Assembly: GCA_934454635.1 (NCBI GenBank)
Contig: CAKSFR010000013.1
Coordinates: 1 to 64,000, forward strand
Direction of reading: 5' to 3'
DNA from: an uncultured Ruminiclostridium sp.
GTDB lineage: Bacteria > Bacillota > Clostridia > Oscillospirales > Ruminococcaceae
DNA: 64,000 nt
Part shown: positions 17,566 through 26,640 of the stretch, in pieces
Layout: every line of letters starts with the position of its first letter
How positions within the stretch are numbered: position 1 is the first letter of the stretch
Made by a program: the position numbers and the translations under genes
Notes under the pieces: model-generated
The model's input: only the letters and a program-made list of their open reading frames with translations
The model's database searches: none
What the model was told of the DNA's origin: nothing

Positions 17566-18843
17566 TCAGGCGTTCTGCGGCGCGTCGAGAGATATAAGCC
17601 CCTTGTCCAGCATACGCTGAGCCGCCAGAAGAACGCCCATTCTTCCCGTGTCGTAGGTTATCCCGCCCTGAAGCCACACCGCGAACGGCTCGCGCAGGGG
17701 CGCGTCGGCGGAAAGCTCTATCGACGCGCCCATCGTGAATGCGCCCGCCGCCATTATTACCTGACTGTCATAGCCGGGCATATCCCACGGCTCGGGACTT
17801 ACAAAGCTGTCAACGGGACTGCCCGACTGGATCCCCTCGCAGAAAGCGATGAGCGCCTTTCTCGAACCGAGCTTCAGCGCCGTGATTATATCCGTGCGAT
17901 ACTCGTTGAAAGCGGGGAAAGCCTCGAAGCCGAGCAGACTGAAAAAAGCGGAAGCGAACGTCGCGGTCTTTACGGCGTTCATTACCACGTTAGGCGCGTT
18001 GAACAGTCCGAGGTACATTCCGCGGTTCTGATTAAGCGAACAGCCGACCTCCTTGCCCGTTCCGACGGTCGTAAGGCGGTATGCGCAAAGCTCGACAAGC
18101 TCCTTTTTTCCCGCGATATATCCGCCCGTTTCGGCGATTCCCCCGCCGAGGTTCTTTATAAGCGACCCGATTATCAGGTCCGCGCCGACCTCGCACGGCT
18201 CGATGCGCTCGACAAGCTCGCCGTAGCAATTGTCCACCATTATTATTGCGTCGGGATTTACCGAACGCACCGCGTCGACCATTTCGCTTATCTCGGAAAC
18301 CGCGATCGACGGGCGCAGACTGTACCCGCGCGAACGCTGGATATACGCGACTTTGCACGCTTTCGCTCTGTCGCGTATCTGCCCGAAGTTCACCCGTCCG
18401 TCGGGGAGCAGGTCTATCTGGTCGTATTTTATGCCAAATTCGGTCAGAGAGCCGCCCGTTTCCCCGAAAATTACCTCCTGCAAGGTGTCATAAGGCTTCC
18501 CCGTAAGCGAAAGCATCAGATCGCCGGGGCGAAGCACACCGAAAAGCGCGGTAGAGAGCGCGTGCGTGCCGTTAACGAACGTGTGGCGGACAAGCGCGTC
18601 CTCCGCGCCGAGTATCTGCGCAAAAACGGCGTCGAGTTTATCGCGCCCGTCGTCGCCGTAGCCGTAGCCCGTAGTGCCTTTAAGGTGCATTTCGCCGACG
18701 CGGTTGTCGATAAAGGCTTTAAGCACCTTTTCGCTGTTACAGCGACCCGTATGCTCGATCCTCGCGAACGCCTCGGCAGCCATATTTTCGGCGTTGAGGG
18801 CTATTTCCTCCAGCCTTTTGTCAATGTTGAAGTAGCAGCTCAT
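17566..18843 (-). CDS. Methionine gamma-lyase family PLP enzyme (YnbB-like)
   Basis: A 425-residue PLP-dependent enzyme of the Cys/Met metabolism fold, in the branch annotated as methionine gamma-lyase family or aluminium resistance protein. The cofactor-binding Lys lies in GSLIKNLGGG, and an upstream Asp in MVDNCYGE contacts the PLP ring. The true substrate is unclear. It is the last gene of an operon with two M42 peptidases and a GNAT, overlapping the GNAT by four bases. The context suggests peptide or amino acid turnover. Confidence 0.85.
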   Translation of the reverse strand: MSCYFNIDKRLEEIALNAENMAAEAFARIEHTGRCNSEKVLKAFIDNRVGEMHLKGTTGYGYGDDGRDKLDAVFAQILGAEDALVRHTFVNGTHALSTALFGVLRPGDLMLSLTGKPYDTLQEVIFGETGGSLTEFGIKYDQIDLLPDGRVNFGQIRDRAKACKVAYIQRSRGYSLRPSIAVSEISEMVDAVRSVNPDAIIMVDNCYGELVERIEPCEVGADLIIGSLIKNLGGGIAETGGYIAGKKELVELCAYRLTTVGTGKEVGCSLNQNRGMYLGLFNAPNVVMNAVKTATFASAFFSLLGFEAFPAFNEYRTDIITALKLGSRKALIAFCEGIQSGSPVDSFVSPEPWDMPGYDSQVIMAAGAFTMGASIELSADAPLREPFAVWLQGGITYDTGRMGVLLAAQRMLDKGLISLDAPQNA

Positions 18844-19568
18844 GTCTGAATTTCCTTTCGGTTGTTGAAATATACCGCCGCAGCTTCTCCGTCACGGATA
18901 AAGCCGCAGCTTTCGTAAAATCCGCACAAATGCGGTTCGCAGATTATGTAAATGCGGCTCTCGGGACAGTCCGCCGCCGCGGCGCGCACCAGCCTTTTTC
19001 CCAAACCATCGCCGCGCCGCCCCTTTTTTACCGCGACAAGCGAGAAAAGCGTTATGCCCTTTTGGGTGAACATTCGCTGTAAGGCGCTTTCGCCGAGCGT
19101 GTAGACCGTCGAGATACCGTGCCGAACCGCATGGCACGCGTCGGGGTACCAGTCCTCAAAGCGAATATCAAAGCCGTCCTTCAGTATATCAAACACCTGT
19201 TCGTAGGGCGTATCCGTCCGCAGCGCGGCGCGGTCGGCGCTTTCTCCGCCGCTGCTGCGCGACATTACGGGATCAACCGCCGCAGGCTGACCAAAAAAGG
19301 CTTTTTCATAGTTCTCGCCGCTCATCAGAAGCTCGCCGAAGCCCGCAGCCGCCGCAAATTCCGCACACTCCGCGTCAGCCTCGCCCCAGAGCACTCCCGC
19401 GCCGTAATAATTACATATCAGGGCGCGCTCAGCTGCGAAAAATGTTGCAAAAGGATAGGAGAAGCTATAGCTCTCAGCAAGGGCAAGTATTTTTCCGCCG
19501 AAAATGTCGGGGACAAGCTGCCGCGCTGCCGCTTCAAGCTCCGCTGCGGACGAAATACGGCGTATCAC
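18840..19568 (-). CDS. GNAT family acetyltransferase
   Basis: 242 residues. The C-terminal half (about 120-235) is a GNAT fold with an acetyl-CoA loop in KKGRRGDGLGKRLV and a late strand in FYESCGFIRDGE. The N-terminal half is not recognised and may be a degenerate second GNAT half. It overlaps its neighbours by four bases on each side, so it is translationally coupled to the M42 peptidase and the lyase. Substrate unknown. Confidence 0.75.
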   Translation of the reverse strand: MIRRISSAAELEAAARQLVPDIFGGKILALAESYSFSYPFATFFAAERALICNYYGAGVLWGEADAECAEFAAAAGFGELLMSGENYEKAFFGQPAAVDPVMSRSSGGESADRAALRTDTPYEQVFDILKDGFDIRFEDWYPDACHAVRHGISTVYTLGESALQRMFTQKGITLFSLVAVKKGRRGDGLGKRLVRAAAADCPESRIYIICEPHLCGFYESCGFIRDGEAAAVYFNNRKEIQT

Positions 19569-20584
19569 AGCGCGCAGAGCTGCTCGGAGAACAGCCGCGC
19601 CAGCTTTTCGACCGCTTCAACGTCCGAAAGCTTCATTACGCAGGCGGGCGTGTGGAGATAACGCGTCGGAACAGATATCGCCGCCGTGCGTATGCCGCCG
19701 ACCGCTTTATGAATAGCGCCGCTGTCATTTCCGCCCGCGACTGCCGTCTTTGTCTGAACGGGTATCCCGTTCGCGCGGGCGGTTTCAAACGCAAGGCGGT
19801 ACAGCTCCTTATCGTAAATCGTGCCTTTGTCCATAAACGAAACGACCGCGCCCTCTCCGAGGCGGCAGACCTGCTTCTCCCCGTCTACTCCCGCAATGTC
19901 GCAGGCTGTCGTTGTTTCGAGAACAATCGCGAAATCGGGCTTGACGTTATACGCTGCGCACTGCGCGCCGCGCGTTCCTATCTCCTCCTGAACCGTAAAA
20001 ACGCAGGTCAGGTCGTAGGGCAGTGGGGAGTTGAGCAGCTCGATAAGGACTGCGCAGCCAACACGGTCGTCAAGAGCCTTACCTTTCAGCATATCTTCGC
20101 CGAAGCGGAAAAATTCACTCTCAAAATAGAAGCACTCGCCCTGCCGCACGGACTTTGCGGCTTCTTCCGCGGACGAAGCGCCTATATCAATGGAAAGCGC
20201 GGAGATCTCGGGCTGTTTTTCCTTTTCCTCGTCCTTAACAAGGTGAGTAGCCTTTGCGGCGATAACGCCCAAAACTCCGCTTTCCGAGCGAACCCTGCGC
20301 CCGAACACCGCCGACGCGTTTATCCCGCCGACAGGTGCGAACTTAACGCTTCCGTCGTCATTTATCATTGTCGCGATAAAGCCGACCTCGTCCATGTGCG
20401 CGCAGAGCATGACTTTATTTTTTGGGGTTTTCGCCCCTTTTTTTGTTACAATAAGGTTTCCGAGAGCGTCAACCGCCGTTTCGCATTCGGGCGGCAGCTT
20501 GTTCAAAATATATTCACGGACGCGCTCCTCATTGCCGCTAGTTCCGTTAAGGAGCGAAAGCTCCCTCGCAAGTTCTAAATTCAT
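19565..20584 (-). CDS. M42 family metallopeptidase (second copy)
   Basis: A 339-residue M42 (glutamyl aminopeptidase/deblocking aminopeptidase/FrvX-type) enzyme with two metal ions. Metal ligands and catalytic residues are visible in order: LCAHMDEVGF, GKALDDRVG, VQEEIGTRGA, and the late His in PTRYLHTPACV. It cleaves N-terminal residues from short peptides in the cytoplasm. It overlaps the upstream M42 paralogue by four bases. The two are only moderately similar, so they probably have different specificities. Confidence 0.88.
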   Translation of the reverse strand: MNLELARELSLLNGTSGNEERVREYILNKLPPECETAVDALGNLIVTKKGAKTPKNKVMLCAHMDEVGFIATMINDDGSVKFAPVGGINASAVFGRRVRSESGVLGVIAAKATHLVKDEEKEKQPEISALSIDIGASSAEEAAKSVRQGECFYFESEFFRFGEDMLKGKALDDRVGCAVLIELLNSPLPYDLTCVFTVQEEIGTRGAQCAAYNVKPDFAIVLETTTACDIAGVDGEKQVCRLGEGAVVSFMDKGTIYDKELYRLAFETARANGIPVQTKTAVAGGNDSGAIHKAVGGIRTAAISVPTRYLHTPACVMKLSDVEAVEKLARLFSEQLCAL

Positions 20585-21603
20585 TCCGCCACGCCCCTTT
20601 CCGCAAACGCCGCCATAAGCCTGCCCGTCGCTTCAACGTCCGCCGTTTCAACGACCTCGACGGGAGTATGCATATATTTCAGAGGTATCGAAACAAGTCC
20701 CGTTTTAACTCCGCCGCGCGTAACCGCAATATCGTCCGCGTCGGTTCCCGTTCCGCTACCCATTACTTCAAGCTGAAAAGGTATCCCGAGTTCTTCGGCG
20801 AGAGAACGAAGCCGCGCCGTAACCGATTTTGACAGGCTCGGCGATATGCCTATCATAGTTCCCGCGCCCATTTTTCCGCATTTTTCCTTGGGCGCGTCGG
20901 GGGTATGCGCGAAGCTTACGTCGGTAGCTATCGCATAGTCCGCGCACGCACGGTAAGCGCCCATTATCGCGCCGCGGCTCCCGACCTCCTCCTGCGAGGC
21001 GAACAGAACCGAGATATTGAACGGAAGCTCTTTTCCTTTAAGCAGCGACAGCGCGTAAAGCACCGCCGCAACGCCGCTGCGGTCGTCGAGAGCCTTTCCC
21101 GTAACGCGCTTTTCGCCGAGCGCGCCGAACTCCCCGTCGATCGTTATACGGTCGCCGAGAGAAACCGTTTCGCGGAGCTTTTCCGCGCTATAGCCCGCGT
21201 CGATAACCATTTCGTCGGTTTTCATGGGCTTCTTTTCGCCCGAAGAAACGTGCGGCGGAAGCGTTGTGATAACGCCCTTTATCGGATATTTGCCGTGAAT
21301 CGTAACGGTCTGCGCCGCGTACAGGCGGTTGTCCGTCCCGCCGCAGCTTGCCGCCTTTATAAATCCCTTTTCGTCGATATAGGTGACGATAAAGCCGATC
21401 TCGTCAATGTGCGCTTCAAGCAGCAGGGTAGGCTTCCCGTTTTCGCGGTCGCCGAGAAAGCCGCATACGCAGCCGAAATCGTCCATTACCGCATCGGGAA
21501 CGTATTCGCGGAGCAGTTCGAGCGCCGCTTCGCAGGCAGGCTCTTCCGCGCCGGAAACTCCCGCCGGCACACAGAGCTTAGCGAGCATTTCGTTTATTTC
21601 CAT
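20581..21603 (-). CDS. M42 family metallopeptidase (first copy)
   Basis: 340 residues from the ATG at 21603 (AAGGAG upstream; an earlier ATG at 21621 overlaps a TATAAT and its AAGGAG serves the later start). M42 motifs: LEAHIDEIGF, GKALDDRSG, SQEEVGSRGA and LKYMHTPVE. It is first in a four-gene operon (two M42, GNAT, lyase) whose members overlap by four bases throughout. Confidence 0.88.
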   Translation of the reverse strand: MEINEMLAKLCVPAGVSGAEEPACEAALELLREYVPDAVMDDFGCVCGFLGDRENGKPTLLLEAHIDEIGFIVTYIDEKGFIKAASCGGTDNRLYAAQTVTIHGKYPIKGVITTLPPHVSSGEKKPMKTDEMVIDAGYSAEKLRETVSLGDRITIDGEFGALGEKRVTGKALDDRSGVAAVLYALSLLKGKELPFNISVLFASQEEVGSRGAIMGAYRACADYAIATDVSFAHTPDAPKEKCGKMGAGTMIGISPSLSKSVTARLRSLAEELGIPFQLEVMGSGTGTDADDIAVTRGGVKTGLVSIPLKYMHTPVEVVETADVEATGRLMAAFAERGVAE

Positions 21604-21645
21604 GTGTTTCAGCTCCTTCATTATATAAAGTAGTGTATCCTAATT

Positions 21646-21674
21646 ATTATAGCATTCCCCGAAAAAGTTTACAA
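21646..21674 (-). promoter_or_regulatory. Promoter of the M42 operon
   Basis: On the minus strand TTGTAA (21669-21674), 17 bases and TATAAT (21646-21651). Confidence 0.65.
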
Positions 21675-21735
21675 TAATAAAAAGTGCAGAAAAAAAGCGC
21701 CGCGAAGCGCTGTTTTTAGCAAAATATATAAAAAA

Positions 21736-21761
21736 GCCCGCGGGAGTCGCTCCCTGCGGGC
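21736..21761 (-). terminator. Terminator after the GH26-like gene
   Basis: On the minus strand GCCCGCAGGGAG/CTCCCGCGGGC, then a T-run. It closes the leftward dgt-to-GH26 transcription unit. Confidence 0.75.
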
Positions 21762-21767
21762 AATTTA

Positions 21768-23402
21768 TCAGAAATATCTCGAAAAATCGGGCAGCTCGTC
21801 CTTGGTTATGAACAGCTCGTTGTTGTACGCATAGTCAAGCTCCTCCGCGCTCGTGTGTTCGTAAGAAATGCCGCCGTCCGCGTCGATTATATAATCCCCG
21901 CGCCAAAGCCCGAACCACAGCCAGTACGAATTGTCGCGCTTGAGCAGGTCGGGGTTAGGAACGCGTCCGCATTCCGTAAGCGCGCACGGCTTGGTGCGTA
22001 TCGTGTAGTGTATCGCGTCGAGCATTCGGCTGTTGCCCGAAATGTCCGAATCCGTGTAAATATCCATGCTCACGATATCGACGTACTCGTCGCCGGGATA
22101 GAACTCATAGCTTTCGCCGTTCCACACCCAGATGAGGTTGTTCAGTCCGTGATATTCGGTAAGGCGGCGATACATAAGCTCGTACAGCCAGAGATAGCTT
22201 TCCGCGTCCTCGCCCCACCAGTACCAGCCGTTGCCCGCCTGCGGAAGAGGTCGGAAAATTACGGGAACGCCCTGCGCCTGAAGAAGCTTCAGCTTGCTTG
22301 CGGCAATGTCGATGTCCCTGAGCAGACCGTAGCACCCGCGCGTTACCTTTCCCGTTTGTTCATAGGCCTGCAAGCCCTCGGCGTCAAGCAGCGCCGCCGA
22401 AACGTCGCACACCGCGTCGGACAGCCTGAAGTCGGTCATTTCGGCGAAATAGTGCGATTTTTCGTCGCTCGGCGCGTACCAGTACCATGTATAGCTGACA
22501 AGCCCGCCGCTTTTCCACCAGTCCGCCGCAGCCGCTATTTCGTTTTCATCGTTTTTATCGCTGCCCTCGTAATATTCGGAAAAAATCCCCAGATCGCCGC
22601 AGCGCATGGCGCTGTACCGCCCCGTGGACATATACACCGCGTTTATCTCGGTGTTTGTTCCCGCCGAGCAGAACTGCCCCGTTATGACCTTGTTTCCGTA
22701 AACGTCCGAAAGATATTTTTTTACGGTTTTTGTCATTTCGTCCGCATTTTTATTTACACAGCCCGTTGAAACCGCATACGCGAGCGCGGGAACCGTTTCG
22801 CTGTTCTCAACGGAGATCTCGTCGATATAGGCTATTCCCGAAAGGGTCTGTAGGGTCAGATTATTTTCGCCCTTTTGCAGATACACCGCGTCGAGATAGA
22901 AATAGCTGAACATTACGCTTTCTTGTACATATACCGCGCCGACGGCGTTTCCGTCGGGTTCGGAGGCATTCTCCGTTCCGCCCGTTATCAGGGAAACCTT
23001 ACAGCCCGTAGAGCATATTCTCAGCCCTATTTTGTAATGCTGCGACGAGGGAACCGTCACTTTAAGCGAGGTGTGTTCGCCGCTTCCGAGGCGGATATAG
23101 CCGCTGCCGTTATAGCCCGCAAGTCCGTCCGTATACGCGTACGCGTCGGTGTTGAACTCGGGCTGATAGGTTTCGCTATAGTCCGTCTGTGCGACGACAA
23201 AATCGCTCGGACGATAGCGGTCGGCGCTGTCCTTCGCCTCGGGGATTATCTCCGTTTCTGCCTGCGGATCCTTTTCGCTCTCGCTTTCCGAGGTCGTGAC
23301 CGCGGGCGGCGTATTTTCTTTATATTCAAGCGGGTGAGTGCAGCCAGAAAGCATTATCGCCGCCGCAAGCGCTCCGCAAAGCCGTTTTTCTGCGTGTTTC
23401 AA
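21768..23402 (-). CDS. GH26-like lipoprotein with altered active site
   Basis: 544 residues. The N-terminus is a lipoprotein signal with lipobox LSGC. An acidic linker (about 30-65) and a beta-rich, CBM-like domain (about 75-200) follow. A glycoside hydrolase family 26 domain (about 210-530) completes the protein. In GH26 mannanases the acid/base follows RPxHE; here the site is RPLPQAGNGWYWWG, so His is Pro387 and Glu is Gln388. The nucleophile Glu477 is kept in ALTECG. It may therefore bind but not cleave mannan-like glycans, or use another residue. It lies 11 bases after the FtsA-like gene, at the end of the dgt-dnaG-rpoD unit. Confidence 0.8.
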   Translation of the reverse strand: MKHAEKRLCGALAAAIMLSGCTHPLEYKENTPPAVTTSESESEKDPQAETEIIPEAKDSADRYRPSDFVVAQTDYSETYQPEFNTDAYAYTDGLAGYNGSGYIRLGSGEHTSLKVTVPSSQHYKIGLRICSTGCKVSLITGGTENASEPDGNAVGAVYVQESVMFSYFYLDAVYLQKGENNLTLQTLSGIAYIDEISVENSETVPALAYAVSTGCVNKNADEMTKTVKKYLSDVYGNKVITGQFCSAGTNTEINAVYMSTGRYSAMRCGDLGIFSEYYEGSDKNDENEIAAAADWWKSGGLVSYTWYWYAPSDEKSHYFAEMTDFRLSDAVCDVSAALLDAEGLQAYEQTGKVTRGCYGLLRDIDIAASKLKLLQAQGVPVIFRPLPQAGNGWYWWGEDAESYLWLYELMYRRLTEYHGLNNLIWVWNGESYEFYPGDEYVDIVSMDIYTDSDISGNSRMLDAIHYTIRTKPCALTECGRVPNPDLLKRDNSYWLWFGLWRGDYIIDADGGISYEHTSAEELDYAYNNELFITKDELPDFSRYF

Positions 23403-23413
23403 ATATTCGCTCC

Positions 23414-25513
23414 TTACTTTTTCCGAAGCCGTATTACCGCCCTGTCGCCGCCGTGAATCGGCGAACTGAAATTCGCGGGCGCTCCGTTTATTTCAAGAAC
23501 AAGCTCGGTATCAGGCTCGGTCGGGTCTATTTCTATAAGATTGAGCAGGTCGAGCAGCATATTTCCCGAAGGGGATGTCGGAACGTTCACGATTTCACCG
23601 TTAAGTTCAAGAGAAATGCTGCCGCTGTGTGCGGAAATTTCAGGCTCGGGCTGTTCCTCCACAAAGGTCAGCTCCCCGAAAATCTCCTTGGACTCTTCCT
23701 CTTCGGGCATTTTCTCCGTGGGAGTTTCTTCCGCCGAAGCTTTCGGCTGCTCCTCTTCTCCGGCAACGGTTATCTCGTCGCCGTCGGAAAGCGGCGTGTT
23801 TTCATCGGCGGCTTCGCCGTTTACGAGATATTCAAGCCCGTCAAGCTCGATTTCAAGCTGCGCAAGCAAATCGCCGAGAGTCGCGATACCCGTTGTTTCT
23901 ATGGTGTCGAGCGGCTGGATATCGTATTCGGGGGCTTTTTCCTCTCCGTTCACGAACGCGCGAACGCCGATCTTATGCGATTCTCCGCCGAATCGAACCG
24001 CGCCGCGCTCCCCAAAAGAAATAATATCGGAAAGCCGCGCCGAAGCGTTTTCGCCCGACTGCGCGGGGATAAATTCTATCCTGTCGCCCTTTGTGACCTT
24101 TGTCGTAACAGACGCGGGCGCGCCGTTTACGCGAACCTCCGCGGGGATAAAGCCGCCGCCCTTGCGCGAAACCCGCTTTCCGTTAAGGGTGCAGTTAAGC
24201 GTAAGCCCGCTTCTTCCGACAATTTCAGAGCTTTTATATCCTGCGATATGCAAAGCCTCGAAAACGCTGAGCTGTTTCGTGTCGAAAGCGCGTATCTTCT
24301 TGTCGTTTACGGTTATTACCGAGAAATCGTAGCCGCTGCTCATCATGGAGGTCACCGCTATTCCGAGCGGGGTAACAAATTCCGCGCCGAGCCGCGCGCC
24401 GTTATCGTCCACGCTCTTTAAAAAGTCGCCGCCGCCGATAGCTACACGCGCTTCGTCAAGTCCGAGCTTCTGCGCAACGAGAGAGGGCAGCCCATCGGTA
24501 AGACTTCCGCCGCCGACAAGGAACACTGCGGCGGGCGCTCCGCCGTTCACTTCAAGTATCGACGAGCAGATAGTTTCCGCAAGCGTTTCTACCGCGGGCT
24601 TCAGCTTCTGTGAAAGCTCGCTTGTCTTTATTTTGTGTGAAATTCCGAGAATATCGCGGTATTCAAGCTCCTCCTCGCCCGAAGAGCAGCCCTGTTTAAG
24701 CTGTTCGGCGGTATTGAAATCGACAAGATAGGCGCGGATTATCTCCTCGGTTATCTCGTCGCCCGCCGTTGTCGCCATTGCATACGCATAAACCGTTCCG
24801 TCCTTTGCGATCGCGATATCCGACGTTCCCGCGCCGATATCCACAAGCGCAATATTTATAAGGCGTATTTCCCGGGGAACGATAACGTTCATCGCGGCGA
24901 TAGGCTCAAGGGTAAGCCCCGCGACCTCCAGTTCGTTCAAGTCCATTACGGCGTAAAGCCCCTCGACAACCGCGCTCGGGAGAAAAGCGGCAATAAGCTC
25001 TACCTGAGCCTTTTCGCCCTTATGTCCCTCGAGGCTTATCATTTTGTAGTCGTCGAGCTTATAGCATACAACGGAATGTCCCACGCAGTAAAACACTGTG
25101 CTGCTCTTTTTCTCGCGGTCGAGCTGCTCCTGCGCTTTCTGAATGGTTTCGATCTCCATTGATTTAACGTCGTCGGCTGTGAGCGAATCCTTTCCCGAAA
25201 TGTCAAATTCCATTTCAACGCGGCAGGTTTTAAGCGCACGTCCCGCAGCGGCAATCGCAACTCTTTCAAGCTTTATTCCGCTTTTTTCTTCAAGCTGCGC
25301 CTTAACCGCCGCAACGGTCTTTGCCGTCTGGCGTATGTCCTCTACCTGTCCGTCGACCATAGCCCGCTTCGTATGCGGAACGCTGACATAATCCGACAGA
25401 AAAAACTTATCGTCTATGTATTCTCCGACTACGCCAACGACGGTTCGCGTCCCTATATCAAGGGCAAACACCGTTTCGCCCTGTTCGCGCAGCGGGTTCT
25501 TCTGTTCTTCCAT
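23414..25513 (-). CDS. FtsA-like actin-fold protein with C-terminal extension
   Basis: 699 residues. Residues about 14-390 carry FtsA/actin ATPase motifs: FALDIGTRTVVGVV (phosphate 1), ALVDIGAGTSDIAIA (phosphate 2) and FLVGGGSLTDGLP (adenosine). The rest has no counterpart in classical FtsA (about 420 residues). It holds small beta-rich, SLBB or ubiquitin-like modules (about 430-600), an acidic linker, and another beta module to the end. There is no amphipathic membrane-targeting helix at the C-terminus as in FtsA. It follows rpoD by 18 bases and is probably co-transcribed. Likely a cytoskeletal or envelope role; not proven to be a divisome protein. Confidence 0.78.
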   Translation of the reverse strand: MEEQKNPLREQGETVFALDIGTRTVVGVVGEYIDDKFFLSDYVSVPHTKRAMVDGQVEDIRQTAKTVAAVKAQLEEKSGIKLERVAIAAAGRALKTCRVEMEFDISGKDSLTADDVKSMEIETIQKAQEQLDREKKSSTVFYCVGHSVVCYKLDDYKMISLEGHKGEKAQVELIAAFLPSAVVEGLYAVMDLNELEVAGLTLEPIAAMNVIVPREIRLINIALVDIGAGTSDIAIAKDGTVYAYAMATTAGDEITEEIIRAYLVDFNTAEQLKQGCSSGEEELEYRDILGISHKIKTSELSQKLKPAVETLAETICSSILEVNGGAPAAVFLVGGGSLTDGLPSLVAQKLGLDEARVAIGGGDFLKSVDDNGARLGAEFVTPLGIAVTSMMSSGYDFSVITVNDKKIRAFDTKQLSVFEALHIAGYKSSEIVGRSGLTLNCTLNGKRVSRKGGGFIPAEVRVNGAPASVTTKVTKGDRIEFIPAQSGENASARLSDIISFGERGAVRFGGESHKIGVRAFVNGEEKAPEYDIQPLDTIETTGIATLGDLLAQLEIELDGLEYLVNGEAADENTPLSDGDEITVAGEEEQPKASAEETPTEKMPEEEESKEIFGELTFVEEQPEPEISAHSGSISLELNGEIVNVPTSPSGNMLLDLLNLIEIDPTEPDTELVLEINGAPANFSSPIHGGDRAVIRLRKK

Positions 25514-25531
25514 AGGTGCCTGTCCTTTCGT

Positions 25532-26614
25532 TTAGTCGAGGAAGTCCTTGAGCTTCTTGCTTCTTGAGGGGTGACGCAGCTTTCGCAGCGCCTTAGCTTC
25601 GATCTGGCGTATTCTCTCGCGCGTTACGTTAAATTCCTTTCCGACCTCTTCAAGCGTTCTCTGTCTGCCGTCCTCAAGACCGAAACGCAGGCGCAGAACC
25701 TTTCCCTCGCGCTCGGTGAGAGTGTTAAGAACCTCGTCGAGCTGCTCTTTAAGAAGCGTGAGCGAAGCGGCTTCCGCAGGCGCGGGAGCTTCCTCGTCGG
25801 GAATAAAGTCGCCGAGATGACTGTCCTCCTCCTCGCCGATAGGCGTTTCAAGCGAAACGGGATCCTGAGAGATACGGATTATCTCGCGGACGCGGTCGAG
25901 CGGGAGATGAAGCTCTTCGGCGATCTCCTCGGGGGTCGCTTCTCTGCCGTTTTTGTGGAGCAGGGTGCTGCTGACCTTCTTGACTTTCGTGATAGTTTCG
26001 ACCATATGCACGGGGATACGGATAGTTCTCGCCTGATCGGCGATAGCGCGGGTTATAGCCTGTCTTATCCACCATGTCGCGTAGGTCGAGAATTTATAGC
26101 CCTTGGTATAATCGAATTTTTCAACAGCCTTTATAAGACCGAGGTTTCCCTCCTGAATAAGGTCGAGGAACTGCATTCCACGTCCGACATAGCGCTTCGC
26201 GATACTTACGACAAGGCGCAGGTTCGCCTCCGAAAGGCGCTTCTTCGCATAGGGGTCGCCCTGCGACATACGCTGCGCAAGCTCGATTTCCTCTTCGGGA
26301 GAAAGCAGCGGAACTCTGCCTATTTCTTTAAGATAGATTTTTACGGGGTCGTCGATAGCGATAGATTCCGTAGAAAGCGCGAGGTCTAGGTCGTCGTCGC
26401 CCGTGAAATCGAGCGCGGTGTCGAGATCCTCGTCGATAACGAAGTCGTCTACGATATCTACGTTGCACGCCTCAAATTCGTCGTAGAGCTTGTCTATCTG
26501 CTCCGCGTCAATGTCGCAGACCTCAAGCGCGTCGGTTATTTCCTTTGTTGTGATCTTGCCGTTCTGCTTTCCGTGTTCAAGCAGCTCGTTAAGAACGGAT
26601 TTGTTTTCGGACAT
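25532..26614 (-). CDS. rpoD: Primary RNA polymerase sigma factor (sigma-A/RpoD)
   Basis: 360 residues. Region 1.2 [17 protein letters not shown], region 2 [37 protein letters not shown], region 3, and region 4 with [28 protein letters not shown] are all complete. A short region 1.1 is present. It directs housekeeping transcription. It follows dnaG by 26 bases in the conserved dgt-dnaG-rpoD arrangement. Confidence 0.97.
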   Translation of the reverse strand: MSENKSVLNELLEHGKQNGKITTKEITDALEVCDIDAEQIDKLYDEFEACNVDIVDDFVIDEDLDTALDFTGDDDLDLALSTESIAIDDPVKIYLKEIGRVPLLSPEEEIELAQRMSQGDPYAKKRLSEANLRLVVSIAKRYVGRGMQFLDLIQEGNLGLIKAVEKFDYTKGYKFSTYATWWIRQAITRAIADQARTIRIPVHMVETITKVKKVSSTLLHKNGREATPEEIAEELHLPLDRVREIIRISQDPVSLETPIGEEEDSHLGDFIPDEEAPAPAEAASLTLLKEQLDEVLNTLTEREGKVLRLRFGLEDGRQRTLEEVGKEFNVTRERIRQIEAKALRKLRHPSRSKKLKDFLD

Positions 26615-26640
26615 AATAAAACTTCCTTTCTTTTATGTAC

